From the NCBI RefSeq assembly GCF_020085105.1, contig NC_058051.1, forward strand, positions 26,896,955 to 26,960,954: 64,000 nt of DNA. The letters run 5' to 3'. Within the stretch, counting starts at the first letter, position 1. Every line of letters starts with the position of its first letter. Below, piece after piece: positions 1 through 14,146 of this stretch. Made by a program: the position numbers and the translations under genes. The notes under the pieces are model-generated. The model was not told the origin of the DNA. It saw nothing but the letters and a program-made list of their open reading frames with translations, and ran no database searches. This stretch comes from Siniperca chuatsi (taxonomy: Eukaryota > Chordata > Actinopteri > Centrarchiformes > Sinipercidae).

Positions 1-3000
1 ACACTTTCTTTTTAAAACGTGAAACGTGGCAATGATTTACTGATTTCAACATACTTAAATGTCACTCCAGAACGTTTAATATTATGTTTTCAGTGTTATA
101 TGGCCAAAAAGCATATCACCTAGACTTCTAGCTGTGACTCATTTATTTAGGTGATGTTGCTAGGGAACTTGACAGACATCAAAGTCATCCGTACCAAATT
201 CACAGATTCCTTTACAGGCTGAATAAACATCTTTGCCTTGATGAAAAGGGATCACTCAAAACTGAGAGCTCTTCACGTCTACCTTTGCTGTATTTACATG
301 TAACTGCAGCAAAATGCATCTGACTTATTTTTGTGGCGTTACACAGAGCACAGCACTTATGTGAGAGTCAGATGGCTCAGCATGGTTTGTGATCTTTTAA
401 TGATATGACTTTAAAAAATACTCAAATGGTACAACTAAACATCTGAAACCTTCACTTCAAAGTGCAAAAGATGATCTAATATAAAGGAAAGTATTGTTTG
501 GATTTAAATAACAGATCAACCATTCTCGTGTGCTTTGCAATTACCCACACTTGTGTTTGAGAGCTCAAAGTGCCTCTTAATCACTCAGAAAATCAATGGA
601 AAAAAGTTCAAAAGGAGTCATACGTGGACTGCTGTAATATTTCTCAAATCCAGCAATTAATCATTTTTCTCCAAGAAGAATTCAATCAAGGAAAAGAACT
701 GAAGTTGTTGAGCTCAAGTCGTTTGATCTGAGTTTAGCACAAGAACAGTGCTTTTGTTGTCAAACCTTCTGATTTGATTTATCATTCATCTGCTTTGAAT
801 GGAGTAGAATAGAAAAGCTTTTACAGCTTTAGTTGTTGATTTTGACTTATTTGCCAGTCTCTCAATTGAAATGCCTCATTAAGGAGAATCATGTACAGTC
901 TGAAACACACTGAGCTAGTGTCCCATCAAAACAGCTCTAGTCAATGCTGTATTTGAGCAGTCCAGTGTGGATGCTAACACACAGATGTTCTCTTGCCTGT
1001 TCAGTGTCTCTTGTCTGTTTTCTGACCTCGGAACCCTGACCCCATTTTTACATCTAAACCTAGTTACTCATTTTAAAGTTGAACTGTTGTGTAAGGAAAT
1101 ATAAAGATAATGTAGCTATTGTGCTTTTTTAAAAATGTCACAATTTTTTAACATATTTGTGGGAAAATGGTTTGTTGATTTTGAATTTGCTTAAACTGGA
1201 GTTAACATCTTGATGGGCGTTTAATAGAGCCATATTTTGGCAATTCCACAATTATTGGCTACAAAAAAAAACGAGAATCTAAAGTGAGGGGTCTACATGA
1301 TTCTCTTTCACTTGTCTTTGCATTTCAAACAAGAAAGCAAAATAAAAAAATAATCTGACTACCGTGAATCAATTTGCCCATCATTTCTCACATTCTTTTA
1401 GCTGGGTTTACAGTTGCTGTTAGATCTCTCCTAACAGTCTCCCTCATAAATAAGGAACTTTTTCAACTTCGCGCTACGAAAGTAAGGTGCAATTTACGAG
1501 ATTTGTAACTTTAAAGATTGGTGATTCAGAATTAAATGGGCTATTATATAAATTACTTCAGAAAAGGCATTTTTAAATGAATATGATGATAATGATCAGA
1601 CTGGTCTCCAGTGAAGTTCATTGAATTGGAGTTAATGGCTTTTGATCACCTTTTTGCTGGAGGCCATTAATCTTGCTGGTAAGTAAAGAAACACTTCACC
1701 ATCACACATTCTCCCATCAGTGTTCATTCACAATTAGCCACTAACATCTGCTTCCCAAGGTTTTTATTGCTTCCTGTGGTGTTCACCTCTCATGTTTTCT
1801 AATGGGAGCTAAAAATCAGGCTCTAACACAGTAACAGTCAGCCCAATTATACTGTACATTCTGTTGAGTTAAAACTGCAAAACTAAATCTGAACTTCAGT
1901 TTCACCATATCTCACCATACTGTAGCAACCCGTTGTCATTCCCAGGTCATACAATACGACGTCTCAATAGACACACGAAAGGTACCCTTTGGCGTCTGTA
2001 TAGTGACGCACCAGGTTTTCAGTTGACTCCAGTGTAAACGCGTCTGTAGCATTATTAGACACCCAGAGCAACTGCTCGTCCATTGACCCTAATGTTAACC
2101 CGTGGCAATATTAAATGCTGTGTGATTCCCATTGTAGAGCTGAGGCATTTTCTGCCCAAATAAGGGATTCAGTGGGAGCTGTCTGGAAATATATTTCCCC
2201 ACTGTAAAGTGCACTTTTAAGGTTTTCTTCTTAGGATATCCCCAATATTTTGTTGTGGCCATCAGTTTGTTTCATTTGAACTTAGTTTCTGAGAAGTCTT
2301 GTTTGACAAACGGTAAATGTTAATGAGAATGTGAATAATTATCATAACCGACATCCTTTTTTCTTAGCTGTTTCTGCAAACCCTCATTGAGATGTTCAGC
2401 GGGCATGTCACAACAATTAAATCCCTTGACTGGGAGGGTTTATTCATCACGCTGACGGCTTTCCCACATGAATACCTCCCTCCATTCATGACGGCATCTC
2501 AATCTAAAACACCCTTGGGATGACTATCTCAGGCATTGTCTGGGCGACTTAAAAGTGGTTAAAATCCATTTGTAATTTGGTAAAAAAGAGGGTTCTAGGG
2601 TTAGAGCAACCTTGCTGTTGGCGCACCATGTACTGAAGTAGAAAGAGTGAGTAAACAAACTATGTGTTCACTGAATCCTAACCAGTACTTCCCTGTAAAG
2701 TAGGCCAACAGAAAGAGAGGCTCCCAACTGGGACCAATAACACGTCAGATCATTATTAGTATAATCGGCAACCCAAGTGGGATTTAAGTTGTACAATACA
2801 AAACATAGTGTCAGTAATACTTGAATTGCTTCATTGTGAAGCCTAGTGGCTTGGCTTTCACTGACAGAACTGCAGTATTACGTTGTGACACAAGTGCTGA
2901 ATAGATAACAAGAGAAGCTTTTAGGTCTCTGTGTGTGTGGGGGACAATAACCTTATTTTGCATTTAACATATCATTCTGTGCAACTAATATTCAGTAATC

Positions 3001-3550
3001 ATGTTCTTGGTGAGATATCTTAACTTGCACAATAATATAACAATATTAGTATTAGAATATAGTGTGATATTACAATATAAACAGGTTGGAAACTGTAGAA
3101 ACTCCTCATGGTCTGGCTTGCTGTTGAGAGCAGAGCAGTGTGCATGCAGGTCTGGTATGACTCTGAACACTATTATTTACTGTACTGTTGAGAGTTAATT
3201 TCCCTGTGTCTCTCCACAAAGATATTTATGTGGCTAGATAAAAGTGTGTGTCGGTTTCACTCTGTGCCACAATGATTCTTCATGTATTTCCATTGTCGTT
3301 TCATGACTGAAACACTGATCAAGATCAATTCAAACAGCTGAAATGCTTTCAGGAGCTTTGCCTCAGTCCTTTTATCCCACTAAATGAGTTTGTAATGGTG
3401 TGCTTCTTACATTTTTGTTTACCCCAACATGGATATTTGAGGCTTTTTCACAGCAATGTTTTAGTGACATGATGAACCTATAGATATATTTGTATTATGT
3501 TGCTTTTACAAAATCATTAAAGGCTTTATTTTTATTAGCCATATTAGCAT
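1..3550. other. Intergenic AT-rich DNA, no gene seen
   Basis: No open frame here is flanked by convincing splice sites or resembles a protein family; the short open frames are at chance length for AT-rich DNA. No clear transposon ends were recognised. Regulatory elements may be present but cannot be judged without cross-species alignment. Confidence 0.6.
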
Positions 3551-3559
3551 TAGCATTGC

Positions 3560-4740
3560 TCTATTAACGGGAATGGCATTCTGTTGGTCTGTCTATCCGT
3601 CCGTCCACCCCCTTGTCCAGACTGAAATATGGATTGCCATGAAGATTGGTACAGATATCCATGGTACCCAGATGATGAATCCTAATGATTTTTCTCATAC
3701 AGTGCTACAAGCAGGTCAAAGTTTTATCATTTATCTTATTCAGGGAAATATCTGTTCTTCTACTCGATAGACTGGCATAACATTTTCTACAGAAATTCAT
3801 GGTCCTCAGAGGATGAAGCCTATCGACTTTGGTGATCACCTGACTTTTCCTCTAGTGCCACAGTAGTCGTGTTTCCATCTAATTGTGAAGCAAAATTGAA
3901 GCGAACTTTTGAAAAAAAAAAAAAGGCTAGGTAAAGCATAGTTTCATCAGAAGTTGACGGTATAGGCTATGATACGCATGGCTGTAATAAACAGGTAGTA
4001 TAAAAAGGTAGAGGTTGCGATCTGGAAACAAAACCAGTTGCTTGCCAGCCGCCAATAAACCTCAAAGAAGAAGAAGAAAAAGAAACAAAACCAGTCGCTT
4101 TGGCCATCTACGAGAGAAAAAGGGAGAGAGGTCTTCAGGAATTTTTTTTCAATTGGGCAAGTTGTAATTATTCTTTCATGCCAGCTAGTACTGATCAGTC
4201 ATGTGAGATAAATGTTCGCTACATCAGAACTTTTTTTGGAAAAGGTGTTTCCATCTCCCATTAAGCGCATTAACTCTTTTTCGAAAAAGGCAAAAAAAAA
4301 GTTTTCCCAAATTTTGCTGTTTCCATCAACCTTTTCTAATATAAAATAAAATAAAATACATTGATGTAAACAATGTAGACAATGTAGACAAAAATGTCTC
4401 AACAAACTATCGGAATGCATTGCCATGAAATTTGATACAAACATTCATGTTCCCCACAGGATAAATGATAATAACGTTGGTGACCCCTGAGTTTTCATCC
4501 TACGCTATCCTCAGGTCAAACATTCAATTTGTCCAATACTTTGGTTGATGACCAAATAGCTGCAAAACTAATTCCCATTCCCATTAGCCTCAGCTGTACA
4601 TTGTGTTCAGTGCTAATTAGCAAATGTTAGCATGCTAACACACTAAACTAAGATGGTGAACATGGTTAACAAAGTACAAGTGTGCCTAAGTACAGCCTCA
4701 CAGAGTTGCTAGCGTAGCTGTAGATTCTTGATCTTGTTAA
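3560..4740 (+). repeat. Interspersed teleost repeat, interrupted by a MITE
   Basis: The segment has phrases typical of a common teleost interspersed repeat: CATGAARTTTGRTAC..ATTCATG, 'TTTGTCCAATACTTTGGTT', AAATGTTAGCATGCTAACA and 'CAGCCTCACAGAGTTGCTAG'. A second copy in the opposite orientation lies at 31089-31590 and shares these phrases as reverse complements. The copy here is split: bases about 3862-4390 do not belong to it and look like a separate element. No coding capacity is visible. Class assignment is uncertain. Confidence 0.6.
3862..4336. mobile_element. MITE-like element nested in the 3560-4740 repeat
   Basis: Its ends are imperfect inverted copies: GTGTTTCCATCTAATTGTG at the left, and TTTTGCTGTTTCCATCAACC at the right, whose reverse complement starts GGTTGATGGAAACAGCAAAA. 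Inside are further GTGTTTCCATC and AAAAAGT motifs. The outer repeat is recognisable on both sides (left ends 'CCTCTAGTGCCAC', right resumes near 'AAAATGTCTCAACAAAC'), so this is an insertion. A short (ATAAA)n tract and a duplicated CAATGTAGA follow it. Family not assigned. Confidence 0.45.
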
Positions 4741-4749
4741 TAGTGTCCC

Positions 4750-5668
4750 TCTTAAATTTCTGTTTACCCCAACATGGATATGTGAAGCTTTTCCACAGGA
4801 ATGCTTTACTGATTGATATGCTGAACCCTTGAGAATACATTTGAAATACAGTTGTATTATGATGTTCTTACTTAATCATTATAGGCTTTAATTTTTATCT
4901 AAACTTAATAATGAGGATACTTTTTTCATTTTAACAAAACAGCCTGATTATTTTCTAATCCTCAATAAAATCCTGCAAAAAGTGAAATATAATCCATTTC
5001 ATTACTTAGTTTAGCAAAGTTTTGCCAGTGTATGAACTGTATAAAACATTAGTCAGACATGCAGGAAATCAGAGCAAATTTAAGATGCAAGCACAGTCAG
5101 GACATTGTGGTTTGTGTGTTTGACCCTGAGGTAATGTGACTGATGATGCCCCTCAGATGTTGGTTATTTTGGTCTCATCAGCTTTTTCTATAGTCATGAA
5201 TCTGATGATGGGATGAGAATAACAGGGACCCTGCTGTGTGGAGGTTACAAAAAGCTGCAAGAGAGGGAATCTTTCTGGTAATTTGGCAGGAATCACAATG
5301 TCCAACAACAATAAAGTCTCCTGAGACGGGAGCAGGATGATGTGCTTATTCTGCTAGGACTCTGCTGCCAAACCCGGAGATGGTACACAACATGAGATCC
5401 AACGCAGACTGGTCTGTCGCTATGCAGGACACAGAATTAGTAAATATCCATCTGTCTATGCTCCTCTGTAGCTGGTGTCCTAGCTGCTGGGATACAGTAT
5501 GTTGCCTTTGGGTAATCATGTGTTTTCACCTCGAAGCGCCAGCGGAGGCAGCCTTGAGGTGTAGCTCGGTCAAATTTAGTGATATTGGTGTGATGGTTCA
5601 GCTGTACATTGGGACACAGACAGCAACGGTGCCAGCAAATGAAGGATGACGGTTTGTCTAGACGTCTC

Positions 5669-5702
<34 letters not shown>

Positions 5703-6460
5703 ACAGTGGTGACAGTGAGTCTGTGTGTGGGTGGACGGATGGGTGGGCTTTCACCCAGTTGGAGAGGAAGACTTATTGCTGTAATTTGAAGACACTGTCT
5801 CTACCATCCAGGATTGCTTCACTTGCAGAGTCCAATGTTACATTTCTAAAAATCATCATATTTATTTTGCTGTATCAAGTCAGCATATTTGCTTGTGGTG
5901 TGTGTATACAGCCTAGTTACTACAAACCTTTTTTTTTTCCTGATTTTCATTCAAACATTAGAGTGCAGCAGGAAACATCAAGCTGAGAGAAATATATAAA
6001 CTATTGAGCAATGAAAGTATCAATGAGATGTGAATGAATGTGACACTTATGCTCATGTTATCAAGAATAATGATTAAGACCTTGGCGTGATTGTGTCATT
6101 TAATTGTCTTACAAGTGTTCTTATTTGCTTATAGCCCTCTAAGTGGAGGTGGTAATCTCTGATGGCTTGGATAGAGAACAATCTGTCTTTTCATAAGCAT
6201 ATTCCAGTCTCCCCAGATCCATCACTGTCTATTGTTATTATTAGTTTTGGCATAAAAAACTAATTTAGAAATCAGAGTTGGATAATTAAAAATCCAACTA
6301 AATCCATTCCCGCAGGAGAGAGTGCATCGGATGGCTGAGATTGCTGCCAGCCCAGCCAGAGAGATGTGAGTCTGCAGGCGGGATGCATTTCATTTTCTCT
6401 GACGCCAACCTTGTGAAAGCCTGGTTGAACTCTGTCTATCATTGGGAAAGTCTCAGGCCA
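4750..6460. other. Intergenic DNA with a TG tract
   Basis: No gene is seen. A (TG)n dinucleotide tract lies at about 5670-5702. Open frames of 89-125 codons cross it but have no family resemblance and run through the TG tract, so they are treated as spurious. Confidence 0.55.
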
Positions 6461-6466
6461 TGCACT

Positions 6467-6631
<165 letters not shown>

Positions 6632-6640
6632 GTTTCTGTT

Positions 6641-7000
6641 TTAATGTTGTATGGTTTCACAACATTGAATCAAAGTAGATTTAATGTGGCTTTTTTGACA
6701 CTAAATGTTAAAGTGAAAACAGATCTAAAATAATCACAAATATAGAATACAAAGTACTTTTTTGCATTAGCATTCACCCCATTTAACAGGACACACCTAA
6801 ATCATCTCGGGTGCAGCCAATTGTTTAAAGAAGTCACATAATTCATTAAATAGAGCTCACCTGTGCGCACCTGTGTGTAGTCAAGGGATTTCAATTGATT
6901 GTCATATAAATACACCTGTACCTGGAAGGTCCAACTTTTGGCAAAGTATTTGGGTGAATACTTTTTGTACACACCCACCCACCCAGCGTACCTACCGACC
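6641..7000. mobile_element. Tc1/mariner-like remnant, copy 1
   Basis: The left part matches a second copy at 11921-12565: 'CACAACATTGAATCAAAG', GATTTAATGTGGCTTTTTTG, 'AAGTGAAAACAGATCT', then 'GTATTCACCCC', 'TGCAGCCAATTG', 'AAGTCACATAATT' and 'ATAAATACACCTGTA'. The right part diverges into a short tandem repeat (about 22 bp: CCTACCGACCCACCTAGCGTA) at 6977-7025. No transposase frame remains. Assignment to Tc1-like is by family memory and is tentative. Confidence 0.55.
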
Positions 7001-7754
7001 CACCTAGCGTACCTACCGACCCACCTAAAAAAACCCAAAGCCTCCATACCCACATATTACCATCACATATTTTGTATTCAACATGGACAGAAATAGAAAA
7101 CGAGACGATTCAACAAAGCACAGGACTTTGAGACTGGAGACTGAGGTTTGCATCCTGAGTGCCATGTGTGGTTAAATTTAGGCAAAAAAGCACTTTGGTT
7201 AAAGCTCCTGGAAACTTGGTTTCAAATCTTAAGTATTTCTGTATAAATTAGCTAAATCCTTATTTGTGCTCAGAAGAATGTGACATCACCATTTTCCAAC
7301 TGACCCTGCCCGCGCTTCAAACCAGTGAGAAGAGCATATAGAATAACACAAATAAAGAAATGTCTCCAGCATAACAACCAAAACTGTTTTACTTTTAAAA
7401 GACAATGTGTTCATGTAGGACATCGCTCATAACTGGAAGCAGATTTCGGTTAGGATAATATGTTTTCAGGGCCTTTACAATTAGGGAAAGCTTGTGGTTT
7501 CAGTCAAATGTTAATAAAGTAAACACGTGTCTTGTCCTGCAAGTCACTTTTGTATTTTTTAATATTTAACCATTTAGCCACGATCTCTTGCTAATATTAA
7601 GAATAATAAGAATAAGAATACTTTCAGTATCAACATTTTGCAACTTGGCAAATACTTTAACGTTTCCTCGTTGTACTATCAGGGCGGCAGTACGTTTCGT
7701 TCAAAACGTCTTTGCTGTTGCAAATTAGAAGTATATAAACATAATTCTAGTTCT

Positions 7755-7960
7755 AGGAGGCTGTGGCTCAGGAGCTAGAGCAGGTCGTCCACTAATTACA
7801 GGGTTGGCGGTTTGATCCCCCACAAGTCAAAGTGTCTTTGGCTGAACCCCAAAATGCTCCCGATTGTTAGGCCAGCACCTTGCATTGTAGCCATTGCAGC
7901 CACTGCCATCAGGGTGTGAGTGTGTGTGAAGGGGTGAATGGATAAAAGTGCTAGACAAAA
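7755..7960 (+). mobile_element. tRNA-derived SINE
   Basis: The head has pol III promoter-like boxes: an A-box-like GTGGCTCAGGAGC and, at 7809-7819, GGTTTGATCCC, one base from the B-box consensus GGTTCGANTCC. The body ('GCTGAACCCCAAAATGCTCC', 'GCCAGCACCTTGCATTG', 'GGGGTGAATGGATAAA') is typical of teleost tRNA SINEs. It is not a functional tRNA gene because it lacks a cloverleaf with paired acceptor arms. Confidence 0.7.
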
Positions 7961-7979
7961 GGGTTGCCACACCTATCCA

Positions 7980-10900
7980 CTGAACGCAGAGAGCAAACTG
8001 ATATCAACCCTCCATCAAACACCCAGTAAGACAGCAAACAAACCTACACCCCAAACTGAAATAAAAACATCTATGTATGTATGTGTCCAGTCATTCTCCA
8101 CAGATTCTGGTATAGTGCATTAATCTTGTTTGAATTATACTGACCCTGTAATCTGCCTTTTTGGGCTCTTTATGATAAACTGTTCAAGAGGTAGTTGCAT
8201 TGTGTAGGAGCCTGTTTTCTCCAAGCAGGTATGTCTGTGTTTCATTTTGAGAGAAATCCATTTCTGCCCTCTGCTCCAGAAGGAAGAATCCAACCCAAAA
8301 TGATCCTCAGAGACACATTGTTTATAAATATCATGTAGGTTTGACAGCTTGTCCGAACATTAATACCCCTGAGATATAGCCTCATGAAAAATGTAAATTG
8401 TTTCTCTGTCTGGGCCTATTAAATCTCCTATTAAGCTTCCAAAGGCAGTCAATACCCAGCGTCTGAACCATTTGATTCACTTTAGAGATCACATCTCACC
8501 TTGTACATTCTCCAGTCACACTGTGTTTTGTCTTGTTGCTCAGCGCAAACAGTGACACCCGGCTGAGGAAAACACAAAGCTTTCCAACAGACAGCTTTTA
8601 AGATTTATAAACATCACACCGTGCTCTTTTCTAGCCCATAATTTACAAAATGTCAACATCCCAGACAATAATAGCTTTAATTTGACACTTAAATAGTTTT
8701 TTTAAAATATGCACCAGGTGCAAGAATTGTTCATACATGTCAATTGACTAAAACGAGAACAAGAGGTTTGGTTGCAGCCACAGAAGACACAGAATGGTTA
8801 TTCTGATATCTGGTGTTATAGTGCCTAATATAAGCTAACGAATACATAATATATCCTCATATGACAGCTGGCAAGTATGGAGTTCCATAACAGATGGCAA
8901 CAAGCGCTCTATAACTGGGAGACGGCCATGTATCCTCGCAGTCGTTTCCTCGAGGAGAAATCGAAGTCCATAACAGGTCTATTTTGCTCGCTTGAAGCAC
9001 AAATCTCATCACCCCAGACTTAGACATTATCCTTTCCTCACTTCAATACTGTGACTCGTGCCAGATATCCTCGCTGCAGCACAACTTAATCCATGACTCA
9101 TTGAATGTGCATGATAAAGCGCTGTCTTCCAACTTCCTCGTCAAATACCTTCAGTAGGTCTTTAGTTAATATAGAGATCAATCAAAGCTGGATTTGAATG
9201 GTTTTTGCTGGCCATTTGTAATGGGGATTATTTTCTTCTTCACTCCCTTCAATGCCTCTGGAAACTCGGAGATATGATAAAATTATGCTGTATATCATTA
9301 GAAATTAATGATTTCCAAAATACATTAGATCATGACTTTTACCTGTCAAATGTTGTTAGTTAGGGAGTGTATGAAAATGATTACGGGTTGGCAGTGGGGG
9401 TGGGGATTTATATTTTATTTCAGCCTTTCCTTGTGAGGTTTAAAAAACAATCCTGTCTCTGTCTCAGCGCAACATCAGCGCTTTCTCATCAAAATCAACT
9501 AGTAGAGCCAACATGTCAGTTTAGAGAGACAGAATAAATGTGGTTCTTTCTTGATGGCTGAACAACAGAGTGCAGCAGTGTTCAAGAGAAAACAGCTGCT
9601 CCCACCTCTATTTTATTGCGCATTATAACAGGTAGCAGAAGTACAGTTATATAAAATGTGTCGTACAACCTTAACCCATATTTCAAGTTCAGCATCACAT
9701 AAAGCCAACTTTTTCTACTAATGGGTTAAACATGCTGACCGTGGCAGTTTACAATTTGGAACGTCAATATGATCAGTTCATTGATGTTTACCGATCTGTG
9801 AAAGACTGCTTTTTGATTCTTTGCACCATACATTTGGAATGAATTGCTGTGTACTTTGAAGCTGGATACTGGTTCCAATGGGTCAGTTCAGAAATCTAGT
9901 CAAAACCCTGATTGATTTTAACTGTGACTTTTTTTAAAACTTGTTTTTAATTGACTTATTATTGTATTATATTTTATTTGCATTTTGCTCTTTGTTTTTC
10001 ATTTTAAATGGTTTGTTTTATGTTTTATTGATACATCTGACATCAGGCTAACATCACCTGATCTAATTCATATCACTCAGCAGCCACAGAGTTGGTGCCT
10101 GTGTTCAGTTCACTCCTTGATTGTAACAACTGTTTATTTAAAATTAAAGAGTTGCTGTATATTTCACTATTTTGTTATGTTTGCCATAAATACAGACTCT
10201 TACTTTGAGATAATGGGGGGAGGGTTTTACAGTTTTCATAAAGTAAAATATAAGATCAGCCCCCCTCCCCACTCCAATAACTTTCATACAGCCCCCATTT
10301 CACCTGCATTTCAGTTGTACAGCCATTCTTATTCTATAATATGCAAAAAGAGGATCACACTAAAATGATCACACTTTTCTATCTTGTATATTGGAATGCG
10401 GTTATTGTGGGTAACTCAGCATCGAGCCTGAAACATGAAAAAATTGATTGTCCTATATTTCTCCTAATTACAACAGCTGTGATCAATTTTTGGGTTGTTG
10501 TTGTGCCCAATTACTTCCTTGGCCAAATCCCCACAGCCCTCTTGCACTGGAGCTGACGCTCAGCAAACGAGCCGCAGCCTGATATTGTCTGGAACATTTA
10601 TCTACGACGTACAGGTTCACTGTGGTGTAAACCTTTTTAATACCAATTTATTAGCAACTTCTAATCCCACATCTATCCCCATAATTTGACTTTCAATCTT
10701 GAATGTTAATGAGACTAATTGTATTCCATGCATGTTCCAGTGTTGTACTATAAACTATAATTTAAAGGATCCAGTTAACACATCCCCTCTGTTTATCATA
10801 CTCTATACTCTACCTGTTAGTGTTTCAGAGTGTGCACTGTGGTCTAATCTCTCTGCTCTAATCACTCTGCTCTTATAGAAAAACATATTTATCATTCTTG

Positions 10901-11900
10901 AAACATGCAGCGAGTAATTGACCAATTATTCAGTAAAAGGAAGTGCAGATTCTGCATAATGTCGGGTTCCTAAAAATGCAGTGAATTGAAGGTGCGGGAT
11001 AAGCTATCCATTTGTGTAAGTCGTGACATGCCTTTGTTACTTGTGATTTAATATCTAAAGTAATTGCCCAGGTGTTGTCTTTTGCAGTTAAGTTCAGCAG
11101 CACGGCCAAAAAGTAACTTCCTGTGGTGCAACAAAGAAGATGAAAAGTGATTATGCAAGGCAGTGGTGAATAGTATATGATGATGTATGATCCAAACAAA
11201 TCTACCTCTGGCTCTCAGACAACAGCATATAGGCGACTGGTATCCTGATGCAATTAATCTCCATAATCTTGGCCAATCCAACAAGAGTGCTAATATAGAA
11301 AAAGAGACCGACCTGTTTACACACAGGTGCTGTTTGTAATGTTGATTACTTGCTTTGTTATTACTTTGAAAGTGTCATCAAAGTTTTCCTTAAGATACAT
11401 TAACTCTTTTTCCTATGATGAGTTAGAGATGGCTTCGATCTTGATCCGAGTCAGACTGCTAAAACACCACAAGAAATACCTTATGGTGAGAATGCACGCA
11501 CGCAGGAATGCCCCCACACACACACACACCATTGCACCCTGAAAGTAGTGAACAAAGAGACGTTTTCCAATTTAATTTCTTGAGCTCATCCTTTGATGAG
11601 AGTCTTGCCTATTTCATTGATCTCGTATGTTATCCCAAATTGGGAAGACCTCTAGTCCAATAATGACAGACGGATTAAAAGTCCCTTTAAGTTTTATGTA
11701 TACCTTCCCTACCAAAAGAAAAGAAAGAAAGAACGCCACAAACAAACAAAACAGAACGATTTTTTTTAAGTTGTAGTACAGACCTGTGAAGTTTTTCTCT
11801 GAAGTCAGTACTAACACTCCTTAAGTCTGTCATTATGCTAATAAATCCAGTTATCTTTCAGCTGTTGCATGCATCCATGAAGAATTTTATTTCACACTAT
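7980..11900. other. Intergenic DNA, no gene seen
   Basis: No splice-flanked coding frame or recognisable transposon ends. Sequence around 8860-9330 has higher complexity than the surrounding AT-rich DNA and lacks repeat phrases, so it could hold conserved noncoding sequence, but this cannot be shown from one genome. Confidence 0.5.
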
Positions 11901-11920
11901 AGTTCATGCCACTTGAAATT

Positions 11921-12600
11921 TTGAATCAAAAGCAGATTTAACATGGCTTTTTTGGACATTGATTAGCATAAAAACTTTAATGTCAAAGTGAAAAAAATCT
12001 GAATCAATTACAAACATAAAATACAAAATAGATATTTACAAGTTTTTATTCACAAGTAAGTATTCACCCCCTTTAAAAAGACTCGCCTGAATCATCACTG
12101 ATGCAGCCATTTGGTTTTAGAAGTCACATAATTAGTTCAATGGAGATCACCTGTGTGTAGTTGAGTGGTTTCAGTTGATTTTAGTATAAATACACCTGAA
12201 TCTGGAAAGCACAGTTTTTAAAGCCAAAGCTACACAGAAATTACTTAAAAACAACAATGTTAATGTTCTGGAGGGACTGAGACGGGTCTCTGTTCAGTCG
12301 AGAGTTTGTGGCTAGACTTGAAAAAGGCTGTTTACTCATGATCCCCATGCAACCTGACAGAGCTTGAGCAGTTTTGTAGAGAGGAATGGGGAAAAATTGC
12401 AGTGCCCAGATGTGCTGTATTTGCTGCCAAAGGTGTATTTACTAAATACTGACTTGGAGGGGGTGAATACTTGTGCAAACATGTATATTATTTGTTTTCA
12501 CTTTGACATAAAGGGTCTTATTCTGTTGAGTAAAAAAAAATCCACATTAAATCTTGTTTGATTCAATGTTGTGAGTCAGTAAAAAATGAAAACTAAGGGG
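11921..12600. mobile_element. Tc1/mariner-like element, copy 2, with long inverted ends
   Basis: The left end starts TTGAATCAAAAGCAGATTTA and the right end, at 12565, reads TTTGATTCAA; on the opposite strand the right end continues AAGATTTAATGTGG, so the ends are inverted repeats of at least 60-70 bp with mismatches. Between them are the same phrases as copy 1 (GTATTCACCCCCTTTAAA, 'AGTCACATAATTAGTT', 'AAATACACCTGAAT') and a short plus-strand frame near 12330-12440 with a Tc1-transposase-tail look, broken by stops. The element is dead and internally deleted. Confidence 0.65.
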
Positions 12601-14146
12601 GCACTTTTTTAGGCACTGCAGCTGCAGCAATTCTGATGTTTTTGAGAGTATTTGCAAAGTTTTTTATCTAACATACCCCAAAATGGCAACTGACTGAGAG
12701 GAATTACAATCAAGCCGTCATTACCTTGAGGCCAGTTGTACTGGTAATTGTGAGAGGATGACAACAGGTTGGCCAGCATTAAGGCTCATCTTCCTCTGGC
12801 TAGTTCAGCACCTGCCTGCTGGCCACCAGCCTAATTTTTTTCCTGACAGCCTCAGCAGGAATGATTGATGCCCAAAGGCTTCTGATGGTGTGTGTGTCTC
12901 AGTGCCAAGCTGCTTTATCCATACAGTACTCTCCTCTTGAAAGTCATTCAGGCCACACCTGTCGTTGCACACATTGGTTGCTTGAAGTTCTTCCCTGATA
13001 GACTTACTGTGGACACACACTCTCTTGAGATAAGCAGGTACTGTGTGGTGCTGATACTATTTTGGACATTTGAATCACCTTTGGGGGATTTCTGAGGCAA
13101 TGTAGGTTGAGAAATGTGTAAATCCATATTGTTTAGCTGATGCTGCACAATGCCTGTGCCTGACAACAGGTTTATTAAGAATATATTCTGCAGGCATCAT
13201 CATCAGTTGACAGGAAGCTCCTTGTTTACATTGTTTCAGAAATATTGCCCAACTATCAGTTTTTTGTTGTTGTAAAGGAGTAATATTCCCATGGTCCTCT
13301 CACCTCTACTTTGTCCAGTTCCTCCTCACACATATCATAAGACCACCAATATGGAAACACTTAAGCATTTTCTCTATTGTTTGGTGTCGATAATCTCAGT
13401 ATTTGCCTTGTGTGCGATGACCTGAATGCATTGCGGCATACTGAACTCTTTATCCTCTTTTTATGCCACACACATCCACGCACATACACACAGCTCTTTT
13501 AGCTCCAAAGAATTTTAAACCTCCCAATGTCCTGATACTACTGCATTTTTCATTGGTATTTTAAGCAAAGAGTTGTGAGGTCTTAGAAGTCAGCTGGCAT
13601 TAATTCCTCTGAGGCAGAGGGATTCAACTTCTCCCTGGAAAGAGGCTTAAAAGAAAGTTCTCCTGCTTTCAAATGACTAAATTTCTCCTTTCTCACATAT
13701 ATTTTCATATTCCTTGGTGGACAGGAGAACAATAGATAATTGAATGTGAATATAGCTTGTTCTGTCCAACATTTGATTTAGTAAAATATATTATTGAGAT
13801 TTATTGTTCTTCTATATGCAAAGTATGAATTAATTAGATTAACCAGGGAAGTTGACTAATTGTCTCATTGTTTTCCATGGTTGTGGGCAATGGAGTCAGG
13901 GGTGCAGGTGTATACATAATACATCAAGGCAAGAAGAAATACAAGGAAACTGAGATCATTAATGCTGCTTTGTGGAAAAAAACATGGAATTTAATGAATT
14001 TTCCTTCAAACTACCATGATAGCGAGCTGGAGAAATGAGTGACCGAATATCACACAACAAAGATTTTTGCATTAAATGAGCCAAGAAGCATAAATTAACC
14101 AAAATATTCTTAACGTGCTGTACAGTCGAGGTTGTATCAGGTTACA

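Noticed and set aside
5380-5986. Overlapping 89- and 125-codon plus-strand frames
   Set aside because: Run through a TG microsatellite and show no domain or splice signals.
7755-7830. Possible tRNA gene from A- and B-box-like sequence
   Set aside because: No cloverleaf or paired acceptor stem; body matches a SINE.
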